64,000 nt of DNA from Ichthyophis bannanicus (lineage: Eukaryota > Chordata > Amphibia > Gymnophiona > Ichthyophiidae), in contig CM066033.1 in assembly GCA_033557465.1 (NCBI GenBank), positions 230,332,109 to 230,396,108 on the forward strand. The letters run 5' to 3'. Below the pieces are notes generated by a model that saw only the letters and a program-made list of their open reading frames with translations, was not told the DNA's origin and made no database searches. Within the stretch, counting starts at the first letter, position 1. Every line of letters starts with the position of its first letter. Shown piece by piece: positions 1 through 10,382 of the stretch. Both the position numbers and the translations under genes were made by a program.

Positions 1-282
1 GTTACCGGAGGATGTAGTAAAAGCTGTTAGTGTAGCTGGGTTTAAAAAAGGGTTTGTACAAGTTCCTGGAGGAAAGGTCCATAAACCATTATTAAAAGGG
101 ACACAGGATATCACTGCTTGACCCAGTACAAGTATTGAGGAACCTGTGTCTTTTTGGGAAACTGCTAGGTACTTATGACCTAGATTGGCCACTGTTGGAA
201 ACAGGTTGGAAACAGGATACTGGGCTTGATGGACCTTGGTCTGACCCAGTATGGCATTTCTTATGTTCTTATGTTAACCTTT
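1..282 (+). repeat. CR1 LINE 3' end (ORF2 tail and 3' UTR)
   Basis: The first 100 bases match the end of the CR1-1 ORF2 (14945-15039) and run into the same 3' UTR, with the phrase 'cttgatggaccttggtctg' and a terminal TTCTTATG repeat. The rest of this CR1 lies left of the window. A 1-nt insertion and an extra 10-nt duplication relative to CR1-1 show it is a decayed copy. The RTE-like relic starts directly after it, so the CR1 probably inserted into that relic. Confidence 0.9.
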
Positions 283-1256
283 ACATTGATCAAGAAGCAA
301 CAGTTCAAAGGGAGCAAGGAGAAACAATGGTTTAAAATCAGCAAAGGTGTATGACAAGACTGCATACTTTCCTCCTACCTGTTTAATTTATATGCAGAAA
401 AAATCATCAAAGAAGCAGGACTATATGAAGATAACCGAGATGGGAAGATTGGTAGAAGACTCATCAACAACCTTTGCTATGCTGATGATAGCACATTACT
501 GGCTGAAAATGAAGATGATTTGAAATATTGCTTCTTAAGATCAAAGAGCATAGTTTTAAAATAGGCCTGCACCTTAATGTAAAGAAGACAAAGATCATGA
601 CAACTGGCAAAATCAATAAGTTCATCGATAATGGAGAAGAAATTGAAATAGTTGACAACTTTAACTACCTGGATTAACTATCAATAAAGAAATGATAAGC
701 AGTCTAGAAATCTAATGACATATTGCTCTTGGCAGAATGGCTATGAAGGACCTAGACAAGATTCTCAAGAGCAGAGATGTCTCTCTCCATACAAAGATTT
801 GACTTGTTGAAGCCATGGTATTTTCAATAACATCACAACGATACGAAAGTTGGTCAGTGAAAAAGATACAGGAAGAAAATCAATGCCTTTGAATTATGGT
901 GCTGGTAATGAATACTGTGTATACCATGGACTGCCCAAAAAACAAACCAGTCAATATTAGAGGATATCAAACCTAAGCTTTCCTTAGAAGTTCAGATGAC
1001 AAGACTTTGACTTTCATACTTTGGACATATCATGCAACAGGAGAGATTGTTAGAGAATGACACCATGCTTGGCAAGGTAGAAGGTCAATGCAAGAGAGGA
1101 AAGCCAGCAATGAGTTGGAGTGATACAACAGCATCTATGGGTGCCACTCTATCAACAATGAGCTGCCTGACTGAAGACTGAACACAGTTTAGGACAACTA
1201 TCCAGAGGGTCACCATGAGTCAACACCAACTTGACAGCACTTAACAACAGTAGCAA
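283..1256 (+). pseudogene. RTE-like (BovB-type) LINE reverse transcriptase relic
   Basis: Frame-shifted translation gives, in order, an 'EATVQREQGE' segment, 'LFNLYAEKIIKEAGL', 'NNLCYADDSTLL' (the YADD catalytic box), 'GLHLNVKKTKIM', 'DLDKILKSRDVSLHTK', 'YFGHIMQQE' and 'MLGKVEGQCKRGKPAM'. This order is that of the C-terminal RT half of RTE-clade LINEs. There are many stops and frameshifts and no open frame over 70 codons, so it is an old dead copy. Its 3' end, 'gacagcacttaacaacag', resembles the tail of the SINE at 26666. The clade call comes from memory of motif order, not from an alignment. Confidence 0.75.
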
Positions 1257-2639
1257 ATAAGCCCTTTAATGTCCAAATTATCTATCTTAGAAATAACATT
1301 TGTCATTATATGTAACTGCATACATGGACAAAAGTTAAAGATAGGAACTCCCCAATAAGACGGCAATTTTATAACCTAGGATGGGCAGGCATATGGGCAC
1401 GTGTGTCATGACGATTTTATAACGACAATGCCACTGTAAACTCGTCTTGCTGAAAGCTCCCACACAAACTTACATCTGCTGCAAGGAAGGTGCATGTTTT
1501 CTGCATAAGTCTGTGAGATGTGTATATTTTATAACATGGGTATGTATCTCGCAACTCAGCCACAGTTCTGGTCAACTTCCACCACTGAGAATATCTATGT
1601 ATATATATCACACAAAAAAGTGTCTGCTATGCATCAATAGAACATACTTTTATGTGCCCATGTCCTTGCACTATTTCTGATGAAAACACTACTTTATTTT
1701 AAAAAAATGATCATAAAATTACCCCCTAGTCTTGTAGCTGTAAGTTGATTTCCACAATTGTGATAATATTGCCTCGCAGCCTTTAATGTGAGGACTTTTA
1801 TTTTCTCTCTTGTTTTTGCAATATATGTTGGAGGAAGAGGTTATAATAGCTAATTTTTAAAATTATCTTAACATGCTCACATGGCAGTAGTCTTTACGAG
1901 TAAGAAACTAACTCAATACATTTCATTTATCAAGTTAAGATGTCATTTAATTACTTGGCAGCCTGACCCCTAATGGTAGTGTCACAATCCCTCAAATATA
2001 TATCACTATACTCCCAAAAGGGGTCAGGCGAAATTCCAATTTCAAGGCAGGAATTAGTGAGGATTGCTTCTGCTTCAAACATCCCATGGACCCCAAGGGT
2101 ATGTCAAGTACCTGTGGAGGTGGGAAGCCATACACCCTCAATTTCTTTTATTGGGGAAAAGGGCCTAAGGGGATGGACCTTCTGGGTGGAATATTTTACA
2201 TTTATGCCTGCTTTGAGGCTGGGAGGATTGCAGGGAAATTTGCCCACCAGGGATTAGAAAAGCCCCTCCAGGAAAGGGCTGGGCACCTCCTAGTTAAACC
2301 ATATTGGCCCTTTCAATCTTGCTATCTTCATGTAAAGAGGGACTTTCTTTCATGTTCCCCAAACAATAACTATGCCTGTTAGATATTTTTTTTTGCAAGA
2401 ACAGGCCTGTGAAGACTTTACTGCATGCTCATTTTGGGTATTGATGGCCTGTTTTACATGGATCTGCATCATGGTAGTTCATTAATGCCAAATTTAAATA
2501 AACTTCCATGCGAAGCGGACTTTATAATGTAAGTTTCTCCAAGTGGGTTATTTTGTGCATACCATGACAGTAATGAACCTCACATCTAAGCCAGGGTACG
2601 TGAGGTATAATAGCCTCTCAAAGTTACTGCTAACATTCA
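1257..2639. other. No recognised feature
   Basis: AT-rich, non-coding-looking sequence. Open frames at 1973-2382 overlap each other and show no domain or low-complexity pattern that I can assign. Confidence 0.5.
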
Positions 2640-2904
2640 GTGTATCACTTGCACTGTGCCAAAGAGAGCCTTCTTCTGAAGTTAAGATGCAACATGCATA
2701 TGCAATTTATCAAGGTGTGATTTAAAATCAAGCCTGTGGCACCCAACACGTTGGGAAATATCTCTGTATCTTTCTGCCACAGTTTCTTGTTCTCTGAATG
2801 CATTTCTTGATACTTGAGGATCTTCTCCCTTTCAACGTGATTCACAGAATATTTGTTTGGAACTGACATCTATGCCATTCTAGTGTTTACTCCTTTACTG
2901 ATAT
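2640..2904 (-). pseudogene. RLE-type LINE relic, C-terminal end (split by DIRS-A1)
   Basis: On the minus strand 2645-2869 reads 'YSVNHVEREKILKYQEM', then 'KDTEIFPNVLGATG' and 'LINCICMLH'. This resembles the conserved extreme C-terminus of R4/R2-like LINEs, downstream of the restriction-like endonuclease, where a lysine-rich helix precedes a 'VPVVVGALG'-type motif. The matching upstream half lies at 8584-8998 on the other side of DIRS-A1, in the same orientation. The two halves join when the DIRS is removed, which supports both calls. Confidence 0.6.
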
Positions 2905-3090
2905 AGCACAGTTACTTACCTGTAACAGGTGATTTCTGGGAACAGCAAGAATAAGTCTTCACATATGGGTATCGTCGGTACCGACAGAGCCTGCGCGGGA
3001 ACGCTCCCCAGCATCCAGTAAGAAAGCTTTTGGAGCATCCCACAGTGCCTGCGCGCTGCCTTCCCACCTTTCCCAACCGCCTCTCTCCAG
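2905..3090. repeat. DIRS-A1 left (3') inverted terminal repeat
   Basis: Matches the reverse complement of 8423-8583 from 'ttcacatatggg' through the CTCTCTCCAG end. The outermost 27 nt (2905-2931) are a left-only extension. The extension contains a 13-nt palindrome, ACCTGTAACAGGT, at 2918-2930, and on the coding strand reads CAG|GTAAGT, a consensus splice donor. Confidence 0.9.
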
Positions 3091-3174
3091 ATCGAGTTTT
3101 AAAGGTGAGACAAAGAGAGAGAGAGGAAAGGAAAGATAGAGAGATACAACTCCTAGGGGAGGTGGGTGGGTGGT

Positions 3175-3267
3175 GAAGACTTATTCCTGCTGTTCCCAGA
3201 GATCACCTGTTACAGGTAAGTAACTGTGCTATCTCCAGGAACAATCAGGAATGAGTCTTCACATATG
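3175..3267. repeat. DIRS-A1 internal complementary region (circle junction)
   Basis: 3175-3230 is the reverse complement of the left terminus (2905-2960) and 3231-3267 is the reverse complement of the right terminus. The two are joined head to tail at 'ctgtgct|atctccagg'. This is the hallmark ICR of DIRS elements, thought to template completion of the circular DNA intermediate. Confidence 0.9.
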
Positions 3268-3383
3268 TGGACTACCTAGCTGCAGATGCCAGGGGAAGAC
3301 CCCAGGTTGTGTCTCCTTGAAAAGGACTCCACCTTCCCCCATGGATCTCTGGCATCCAACCAGGGTAGGTGGGTAGGAGTTGA

Positions 3384-4787
3384 TTAGGAATGGAACAGGT
3401 GTTTGAGAACAGCCTGACCAAACAAGGCATCCCGGCGGGAGTCCTTGTCCAAGCAGTAATGGGCTGTGAAGGTATGAACCGAGGCCCAGGTGGCCGCTCA
3501 ACAGATTTGGTCGATGGACACAGAGTTTAGATGAGCCATTGAGGCTGCCATGGCTCTCACATTGTGAGCTGTGACATGGCCCTCCAGAGAAAGGTTTCTA
3601 CTCTGGTAGGCGAAAGAAATACACTGAGCAATCCAGTTGGACAGTGTTCTTTTAGAGACTGGAAGTCCTAAATGAGAAGGATCAAAAGCAACAAAGAGTT
3701 GAGAAGACTTTCTATGTTGCTGTGTTCTTTGTAAGTAAAAAGCGAGAGCTCTCTTACAATCCAAGGTATGAAGATTCCTCTCTGCACTTGATGCATGAGG
3801 TCCTGGAAAAAAGACAGGTAAATACACCTCTTGGTTCAGATGAAAAGGTGAGACCACTTTAGGCATAAAGTGTGGATTGGTCCTGAGGACTACCTTATCA
3901 TGATGAAACCTTGTATAAGGTGGATTGGCCACCAAAGCTTGCAACTCACTGATGCGGCGTGCTGAGGTGACTGCAATGAGAAAAATAACCTTCCAAGAAA
4001 GAAATTTCAAGGAGGTGGTGGCTAAAGGTTCAAAGGGTGACTTCAGAAGCTGGCCAAGAACCAGGTTTAAGTCCCATGCCATTGGAGGTGGTCTAATGGG
4101 AGGTTTAGTTAAAAGAAGGCCTCTCATGAATCTTGCTATAAGAGGATGAGAGGAAATAGGTTGTCCATTGAGAGGCTTGAGGGAAGCTGCAATAGCACTC
4201 AAATGGACTCTTACTGAATTTGTTTTCAGACCTGCATGGGATAGATGCAGAAGATACTCTAGTAGAGAATTCAGAGGTATTGCAAGAGGGTTTAGACCCT
4301 TCCCTGAACACCAAATGGTAAATCTTTTCAATTTGAAAGCATAGGAACGTCTAGTAGAAGGCTTTCTAGAGGCATGAATAACATCTCTGACTTGCTGGGA
4401 GAGATGAAAATCTTGAAGGTCTAGGCCCTCAGCAACCAAGCCCTGAGATGGAGAGACTGGGGGTTTGGGTGCCACAACGTTCCTTCTTCCTGGGATAGAA
4501 GGTCTGCAGCAGAGCCCAAGTCCAGGGAGGGAGCTTGAGAGAGATGCAGAAGTAGAGGGTACCACTCTTGGCGTGGCCAATGTGGTGCTATGAGGATCAT
4601 GGTCCCTTGATCTCTCCGAAGCTTGAATAGTGTCTTGGGAATTAGGGGAATTGGTTGAAAGGCATAAAGGAAGTCTTGACCCCAGTGAAGGAGGAAGGCA
4701 TCCTTGGCCTGAACTCCTTGGCCTGAACTCCCTGACACGGAATTCTGGAACAGAACCGGGGAAGTTTGGCATTCCACGGACTTGCAA
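3384..4787 (-). pseudogene. Tyrosine recombinase (YR) of DIRS-A1, nonsense-truncated
   Basis: The enzyme would insert the circular DNA copy by site-specific recombination. An open frame of 429 codons (3498-4787) carries an N-terminal SAM-like/core-binding part ('SYAFKLKRFTIWC', 'NSVRVHLSAIAASL') and the catalytic part, with box I 'SARRISELQAL' and the H-x-x-R box 'HNVRAM'. It stops at TGA 3498-3500 just before the nucleophile. Past that stop the same frame reads on through 'FTAHYCLDKD' to a natural TAA at 3384-3386. The intact A4 copy has CGA at this codon, so the defect is a C-to-T change at a CpG. The 5' part overlaps the end of pol in another frame. Confidence 0.9.
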
Positions 4788-6480
4788 AGAGGTCTATGTA
4801 CGGGGTTCCCAAATTCGAAAGATCCTGGCTACCTGGTCCATGTGGAGGGACCACTCGTGTGGAAGCAGAACTCGACTGAGTCTGTCCGCCCAAGAGTTTT
4901 GAACGCCTGGAAGATATACTGCCAGAAGATAGATGTGATGCTCTCTGGCGAAGACCCACAGTCGCAAAGCTTCGTTGCAAAGCGACAGAGAGCCAGTCCC
5001 TCCCTGCTTGTTTACATAGAACATGGCTACTTGGTTGTCCGTATGGATAAGGACTGTCCTGTAGCTGAGCAGGGAATGGAATACTCTGAGAGCTAAAAAA
5101 ATTGCTCTGAGTTCCAAGAGATTGATATGCAGAGAAGTCTCCTGTGGAGACCAGATGCCCTGGGTGGAGAGATCCTGCAGATGAGCTCCCCAACCCCTTG
5201 GAGAAGCATCGTTTGTGAGAGTTGCTTGGGGTAGCGGTTGCTGAAAAGGGGACCCCAGCAACAGGTTTTGAGAGGACTTCCACCACTGGAGAGACCAAAA
5301 AAGGCGACTGGAGTTTGCTATTTTGTCTGCCAGGCAACCTGATGCCTGAGTCCATTGGGTGGACAAAGTCCATTGAGCTGCCCTCATGTGAAGGTGAGCA
5401 TATGGAACCACATGCACGATGGATGCCATGTGGCCTAATAGTTGTAACATCTCTCGAGCAGTTAACTGGGACTTTAACTGAATCTGGGAGGCTAACTGCA
5501 CAAGACGTAGGCAATGGGCCTGAGGAAGATAGGCCCTTGCAGTTGTGGTATCCAGCAAGGCACCTATGAACTCCAGAGACTGAGTAGGGGTGAGATTGGA
5601 TTTTGGGATGTTTATTACTAGTCCCAAATACTGAAGGATACGCATTGTGCAGGTTAGACAAGTCTGGGCCTCTGACTGGGATGGGGCTCGAATGAGCCAG
5701 TCGTCCAGATATGGGAATACGAATATTCCTTGAGTGCGTAGAAATGCAGCTACTACTGCCATGCATTTCATGAACACCCGTGATGCAGAGGCCAGACCGA
5801 AAGGAAGCACCCTGTATTGGTAGTGCTTTCCTTGAAAAAGGAACCGAAGGAACCTTCTGTGTGTTGGATGGATGAGGACATGGGTGTATGCATCCTTGAG
5901 ATCTAGAGAACAAAGCCAGTCCTGACTCTGAAGGTATGGAAGCAGAGCCCCTAGAGAAATCATTTTGAATTTCTCCTTGAACAGAAACTTGTTCAATTCT
6001 CTGAGATCTAATATGGGTCTGTAGCCCCCTGTTTTCTTTGGGATAAGAAAATAAGGGGAGTAGAACCCTGAGCCCTGTTGAAGAAGAGGTACTTCTTCTA
6101 TTGCCCCTTGGGCAAGAAGGGTAGCAATCTCCTGACCTAGAAGGTTGAGGAGAGATGTTGGAGAATTGAACTGTTTCATCATGGTGTGAGGAGGAAGACT
6201 CAAGAAATGAAGCTTGTACCCTTCCTTTATGATGGAGAGGGTCCATTGCTCTGCTGTGATTTGCTCCTATCTGGGAGCAAAGTAAGTCAACCTTCCTGGA
6301 ATGGTGAGGGGTTCTGGATTTTCCAGAGCTAGAAAGGCTAAGTTCTCTAGTTGCAAATCAAAGGCCCTGAGGAGGTTGAGGCTGCTGGGCTGTGGTAGGC
6401 CTGGCAGCCTTTGACTTGGCCTGTTTAGGTGGTTGCTGACGCTTTGCAGCAAAATGACCTGCAGAAGATGTCTGCCCATG
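4421..6480 (-). pseudogene. pol of DIRS-A1: RT, RNase H, methyltransferase-like
   Basis: The main open frame, 4794-6203 (469 codons), holds the reverse transcriptase ('YSPYFLIPKKTGGYRPILDL', 'DLKDAYTHVLIHP', 'VLPFGLASA', catalytic 'FPYLDDWLI') followed by RNase H ('TNDASPRGWGAHL', 'ELRAI', 'HTDNQVAMFYVNKQGG', 'SWADRLSR'). The DIRS methyltransferase-like segment ('DIDLFASP', 'FLYAF') follows in shifted frames to 4421. Defects: TAG at about 6267 in place of the Trp of 'APRWEQI' seen in A4; a 1-nt deletion near 4805 in a G run; and a 14-bp tandem duplication at 4702-4729. The start lies inside the end of gag in another frame, as in A4. The catalytic residues themselves are still present. Confidence 0.9.
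4702..4729. repeat. 14-bp tandem duplication in pol/YR overlap
   Basis: CCTTGGCCTGAACT occurs twice in direct tandem; A4 has one copy at the equivalent site (about 62306). Fourteen is not a multiple of three, so it shifts both overlapping frames. Confidence 0.85.
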
Positions 6481-8203
6481 AGCAGGATAATATCTTCCCT
6501 TTTTAGAAAAAGATGTCTTTTTAAACAATCTTTTCTTAACAGGGGCAGAGGTAGACTTTGAAAGTCGATCCAAAGCAGAGTTCTCAGCATCCATCTGAGT
6601 GGCCTTTGCTTGCCAATCCCTGCCAAACAGGTTTTCACCTGTACAAGGAAGGTTTCCCAACTCATCTTGGACCCAGAGTTCCAAATCAGAGGCTTGTAAC
6701 CAAGCAATTCTGCGTGCACCTATGGCAATAGCCGTGGCTCTGCTTACACACTCAAAAGAGTCAAAGGCTGCACGGTTGGAGAATTTGGAAACATCTTGGG
6801 CATGTTTGAGCCAAGTGAGAAATTCCTGCCTTTTATCGAGCTAAAGTCTGCAGATGATCTGTGACTTCTTTTAGAAACATCCCCATATAGAGACTATAGG
6901 AGTTGATTCTGGCAGCAAGCATATTGGCCTGGAAAATCCTTCGGCCAAAAGCATCTAGAGTCCTACATTCATGTCCTGGAGGGTTAGATGAGTGTCTCTT
7001 TGCACTCTTTATTTTCTTCATAGCAGACTCAACCACAATAGAGTGGTGAGGAAGCTGAGTCTTATGAAAACCAGGACAGGGAGGGACACGGTACATGGTG
7101 TCCAACCTACGAGAATGAGGAGAGGTGGTGAGAGGAGTCTCCCACATGCCCAACATGAGATCATAAAGAATCTCATGAATAGGTAAGGTAGCTGCTTCCT
7201 TAGGAGCCTTAGGATATTGCAAAATATCTAATTGCTTGGCTCTAGGCTCTGACTCAGAGGCCACTGTAACAGAGAGGCCTCTAGCCACTTCCCTAATGAA
7301 GTCTTGAAAAGACAAGTCCTCTGGAGGAGACATTCTTCGTTTTGGAGAAGCAGACTCCTGAGGAAGTAGTACCGGTGCATCGACAGAAGCCTCCGACTCA
7401 TCAGAGTCCTCGGAGGAATCGAAGTATCGCCTGTCTGGATGCTCCTGTAAAGCCTGATACGTGTACCGAGTGGGATCGACATCGGGAGTAAGCAGTACCG
7501 GTTCTGTACCAATGGGCATCATAGGACAGGGTACCGTTGCAGTCGACACCGAAGCCGATGTTGATGCAATCGGTACCGGCACCGGGAACGGTGCCGATGC
7601 CGGAGTCGGTACCGGCAACGGGAATTGTTGCGGTACCGAAGGCGTCGAAGCCTGCATGAACGCTGTAAGGGTGCGCTGCATGGATAGAATTTTCTGATCC
7701 ATCGACGCCACCAAAGTCTGGATGTCGGTACCAGTGGAGGCCACCGGTACCCCAGAACACGGCAACAGGTGATCGGTCGAGGCCAAGCCATCGATGTCAA
7801 CCTGTGACCCCATAGATAATGCTTTCGAAGCCGGAACTTCCCGCCGAGGTAATTTTGCCGGAGCGGAATCCTCGAGGACAAGCCCGGAGGCATCTCGATG
7901 CTTAGAGGGAGATTTGCCCTTCGAGGACCGGCTAGATTTATGTTTGGTTACCTGAGATCCATGGGAGGAAGAAGAAGCCCTGGAAGACGTCGATGCCACC
8001 GACGCTGCATCAGAGGGAAACAGGGTACTGAGCTTGGCTGCTCAGTCCTGCCGACCTCTTTTAGACATCATGGTGCAGGACACACAATCCATGATGGAAT
8101 GGTCAGGACCCAAACATTTTAGACACCAATCATGGGTGTCGGTGACAGAAATAGTACCGCCACATTTTGTGCACTTTTTAAACCCGGAAGCGGGCTTCTC
8201 CAT
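6358..8203 (-). pseudogene. gag-like ORF of DIRS-A1 (one stop, one frameshift)
   Basis: Starts at ATG 8201-8203 with an N-terminal C-x2-C-x12-C-x2-C zinc motif ('CTKCGGTISVTDTHDWCLKC') followed by 'LGPDH'. A Ser/Pro-rich stretch comes next, then the conserved block 'KTQLPHHSIVVESAM...TLDAFGRR' and, after a 1-nt shift near 6837, 'LPCTGENLFGRDWQAKA', ending at 6358. In-frame TGA at 8042-8044 separates the zinc motif from the rest; the frame is open on both sides of it. The intact relative is the 662-codon gag of A2. The role (nucleocapsid/particle protein) is inferred from position and the zinc motif. Confidence 0.8.
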
Positions 8204-8422
8204 GAGGAGAAAATATTTAGGCCTAAGGCCCAAACTGAAAATGTACAGTTGAAGAAATAAAAGGGTTTTTTTGTGTTTTTTTTGAAGAAAGAAAGAAAAG
8301 AAAAGACCGGCGGTACCGGTCTGACGTCGAAGCAGACGCGACACAGAAAAATAAAGAAAAAAATAAAGAACTTCTTCTGCGGTGACAGGAACACGACCTG
8401 CTGGCTCCGCGGAAAAGAAGAA

Positions 8423-8583
8423 CTGGAGAGAGGCGGTTGGGAAAGGCGGGAAGGCAGCGCGCAGGTGCTGTGGGATGCTCCCAAAAGCTTTCTTACTGGA
8501 CGCTGGGGAGCGTTCCCGCGCAGGCTCCGTCGGTACCGACGATACCCATATGTGAAGACTCATTCCTGCTTGTTCCTGGAGAT
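8423..8583. repeat. DIRS-A1 right (5') inverted terminal repeat
   Basis: Reverse complement of 2932-3090, ending '...cctggagat' at 8583. As the 5' end of the coding strand it should hold the promoter. I see no clear TATA box. Confidence 0.88.
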
Positions 8584-8998
8584 ATCTGGTTTTCTTGCAT
8601 ACAGCTTTTCATCGGATAGAATGGGAGTATCCCAGGTGATCATAACCTTTTCATTCTCCATAATTCTTTTAGGATCGTGGTCCCAGAGCTTTTCCAGTAC
8701 AGCGATACTGTAGTTTTTTACAGTTTCCGATGGATGATACGTGCCATTTTATTGCGCCTTTCTGTTTATAATCTTTTCTGCTATCAGAACTTCACAGCTA
8801 GCTACAAAATGATTAAGCGTTTTCAGTTCTTTCTTACAGAATCTACATACAGTATGTCTGTTTTGCCAGTTTTTTCTATGCTTGCTGTGAACCATCTTAT
8901 CTGTAGTCTACTGTCCTGGGCTGCAAATATCAATCTCTCATCCTTCAGTTTCAATTCACCTCTCTTTAACTATTCATGTATCCAGTCTTGATTAACAA
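8584..8998 (-). pseudogene. RLE-type LINE relic, zinc knuckle and endonuclease part
   Basis: On minus this reads, with a few stops, 'CSPGQ*TTDKMVH', then the C-C-H-C knuckle 'CRFCKKELKTLNHFVASC' (C-x2-C-x8-H-x4-C), then 'IAVLEKLWDHDPKRI', 'VMITWDTPI' and 'LYARKPD'. A C-C-H-C knuckle followed by an R-x-P-D motif is the arrangement of the restriction-like endonuclease of R2/R4-type LINEs. The frame breaks off at the DIRS-A1 end, inside the nuclease domain, and the C-terminal remainder is at 2640-2904. Confidence 0.65.
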
Positions 8999-9575
8999 AT
9001 GGTTCTTGGAGTAACAGTTTGGGGCATGTTTACAAAAGCATGATTGGCTTCTGCAGCTACTGCCGGGTGTTAGTTGCAAAAACTCCACAGCACCTGCAAA
9101 GTTGTGTTATCTGTTGGGGGCATGCACAGCATTTCACAGAAAATACTGTGGCAAAAATGCAGGAATTGCAGTTGGCAAGCACCACAGATACAGCTATTAC
9201 CACCCACTGAGGTAGCGTTAGGTGCACCAGCAGTGTCTGCATCTTTCAAAATTACCACATGATGTTTACATCAGTGGTAATCAGAAGTTGCAGGCATGTT
9301 CACTCTCCACTCTAAACCATCCACTTCCTACCCAGGTCCAGGACATATATAGAATGAAGGAAATATTTGCAATTACAATGCTGTGAAGAATGTAAGAAAA
9401 TTAAAAATCCTAAAGAAAATAAAAACAATATCTCCATGGCTGTATTTCAGCAAAGTATCCATTGCACAGGGAAAAAATATAACACAATAAATGCTGAGAA
9501 CAAATATCTAGAATAGTTCTTGCCCTATTTAGATCAGACTCTTTAAGATGCAAAATCGATACTTAAGATGCAGTT
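8999..9575. other. No recognised feature
   Basis: The short open frames at 9019-9262 overlap on both strands and show no domain. The sequence is otherwise AT-rich. Confidence 0.5.
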
Positions 9576-9701
9576 CAATGGTTCCCAAACCAGTCCTGGA
9601 GACTCCCCAGCCAGTCGGATTTTCAGGATATCCACAATGAATATGCATAACAGAGATATGCATACAATGGAGACAGCACATGCAAATCTCTCTCATGAAT
9701 G
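9576..9701. mobile_element. Left arm of palindromic hAT-like MITE, split by CR1-1
   Basis: 'caatggttcccaaaccag...gattttcaggatatccacaatgaatatgcat' is mirrored by 'attcatagtggatatcctgaaaacccgactggctgg' at 15213-15250. The same long-hairpin type with ends like CAGTGGTTCCCAAACC occurs at 34395-34545. The hAT assignment rests only on the CAG-type terminus. Confidence 0.65.
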
Positions 9702-10130
9702 CTTGACGGACTGGAAAGGGGGGCTGTTACTTCTGGAGAGAAATCTGAAATTGTGAGTATATACTTCTGGGAATTTTTCTGAAAGGAATTGTTTTTCTTT
9801 TAAAGCTAATTAATCTGTGAACCCACTATTTTTTTTGTTAAATCAGTCAGGGCCTAGTAGCAACAGTTTAAGATTCAATTTAAAAACACAGAAGAGAACT
9901 TTCTGGTTACCTTTCATACCCAGTAGACAGCCGTAGTTTAAATTTCATAGTCACTCAGGGCCTAGCATCAGCAAAGTACTTTTAGTTTCAAATTAAAACA
10001 GAAGAGAGCTTTCTGGTTAAATTTAGAATCCAGCAGAGAGTTTGTAGTTTAAATTTCATAATAGGTTAGAGCCTAGTAGCAGCAAAGAGCTATAATTTAA
10101 ATCAAATCAGAATATAGCTTAGCACAAGAG
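9702..10130 (+). repeat. CR1-1 5' UTR unit 1
   Basis: Nearly identical over about 425 nt to 10383-10806; the units start 681 bp apart. Unit 1 is followed by about 250 bp of sequence (10131-10382) not seen in CR1-2, containing 'cataaatag', a possible TATA-like element, upstream of unit 2. Confidence 0.88.
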
Positions 10131-10382
10131 GCAAAACAAGGTCAATTCTCCTTGAGCAGCATATAAAGTCTTCTAGAGACCTTTACAAAGAGGCCTTCTA
10201 CCTAGTGGGCAAGCAACCTGTGAAGCTTTTTCAATAGGTGTTAACACCAGCTGGCAGTTCAAAAGGCCATTTTGAAAGACTCCTTCTATCCAAGCAAGGA
10301 CTGTTAATTACCCAGGAAGTAGGTCACTGCTTACATCATCAGCACAAGCATAAATAGCTCAACCAGAGCTCTGTGACCCTGT

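Larger units (their letters stand above)
2905..8583 (-). mobile_element. DIRS-A1 retrotransposon (complete, decayed)
   Basis: A DIRS element with its coding strand on minus. From its 5' end (right): ITR 8423-8583, gag, pol with RT, RNase H and methyltransferase-like region, tyrosine recombinase, ICR 3175-3267, ITR 2905-3090. The end points come from the ICR junction at 3230/3231, which joins the complement of the left terminus (AGCACAG...) to the complement of the right terminus (...CCTGGAGAT). The left ITR has a 27-nt extension not present on the right; as I recall, Dictyostelium DIRS-1 has a similar one-sided extension. No LTR, integrase or protease is visible. Every gene carries at least one disabling change, so the copy is not autonomous. 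Confidence 0.92.

Noticed and set aside
2899..2910. A GATAT target-site preference for DIRS
   Set aside because: Seen clearly only for DIRS-A1. The junctions of A2, A4 and B1 do not share the motif, so there is no support for a rule.
4642..6246. A 534-codon open frame overlapping DIRS-A1 pol
   Set aside because: It lies in another frame of the same strand as the RT frame and shows no RT motifs; its Ser/His-rich composition is what the pol sequence gives when shifted. The same shadow occurs in A4 (62625-63818).
8204..8563. Upstream extension of the DIRS-A1 gag frame into the right ITR
   Set aside because: The open frame runs into the ITR, but the zinc-motif protein starts at the ATG 8201-8203, in line with the A2 gag start. 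The upstream part is terminal repeat.
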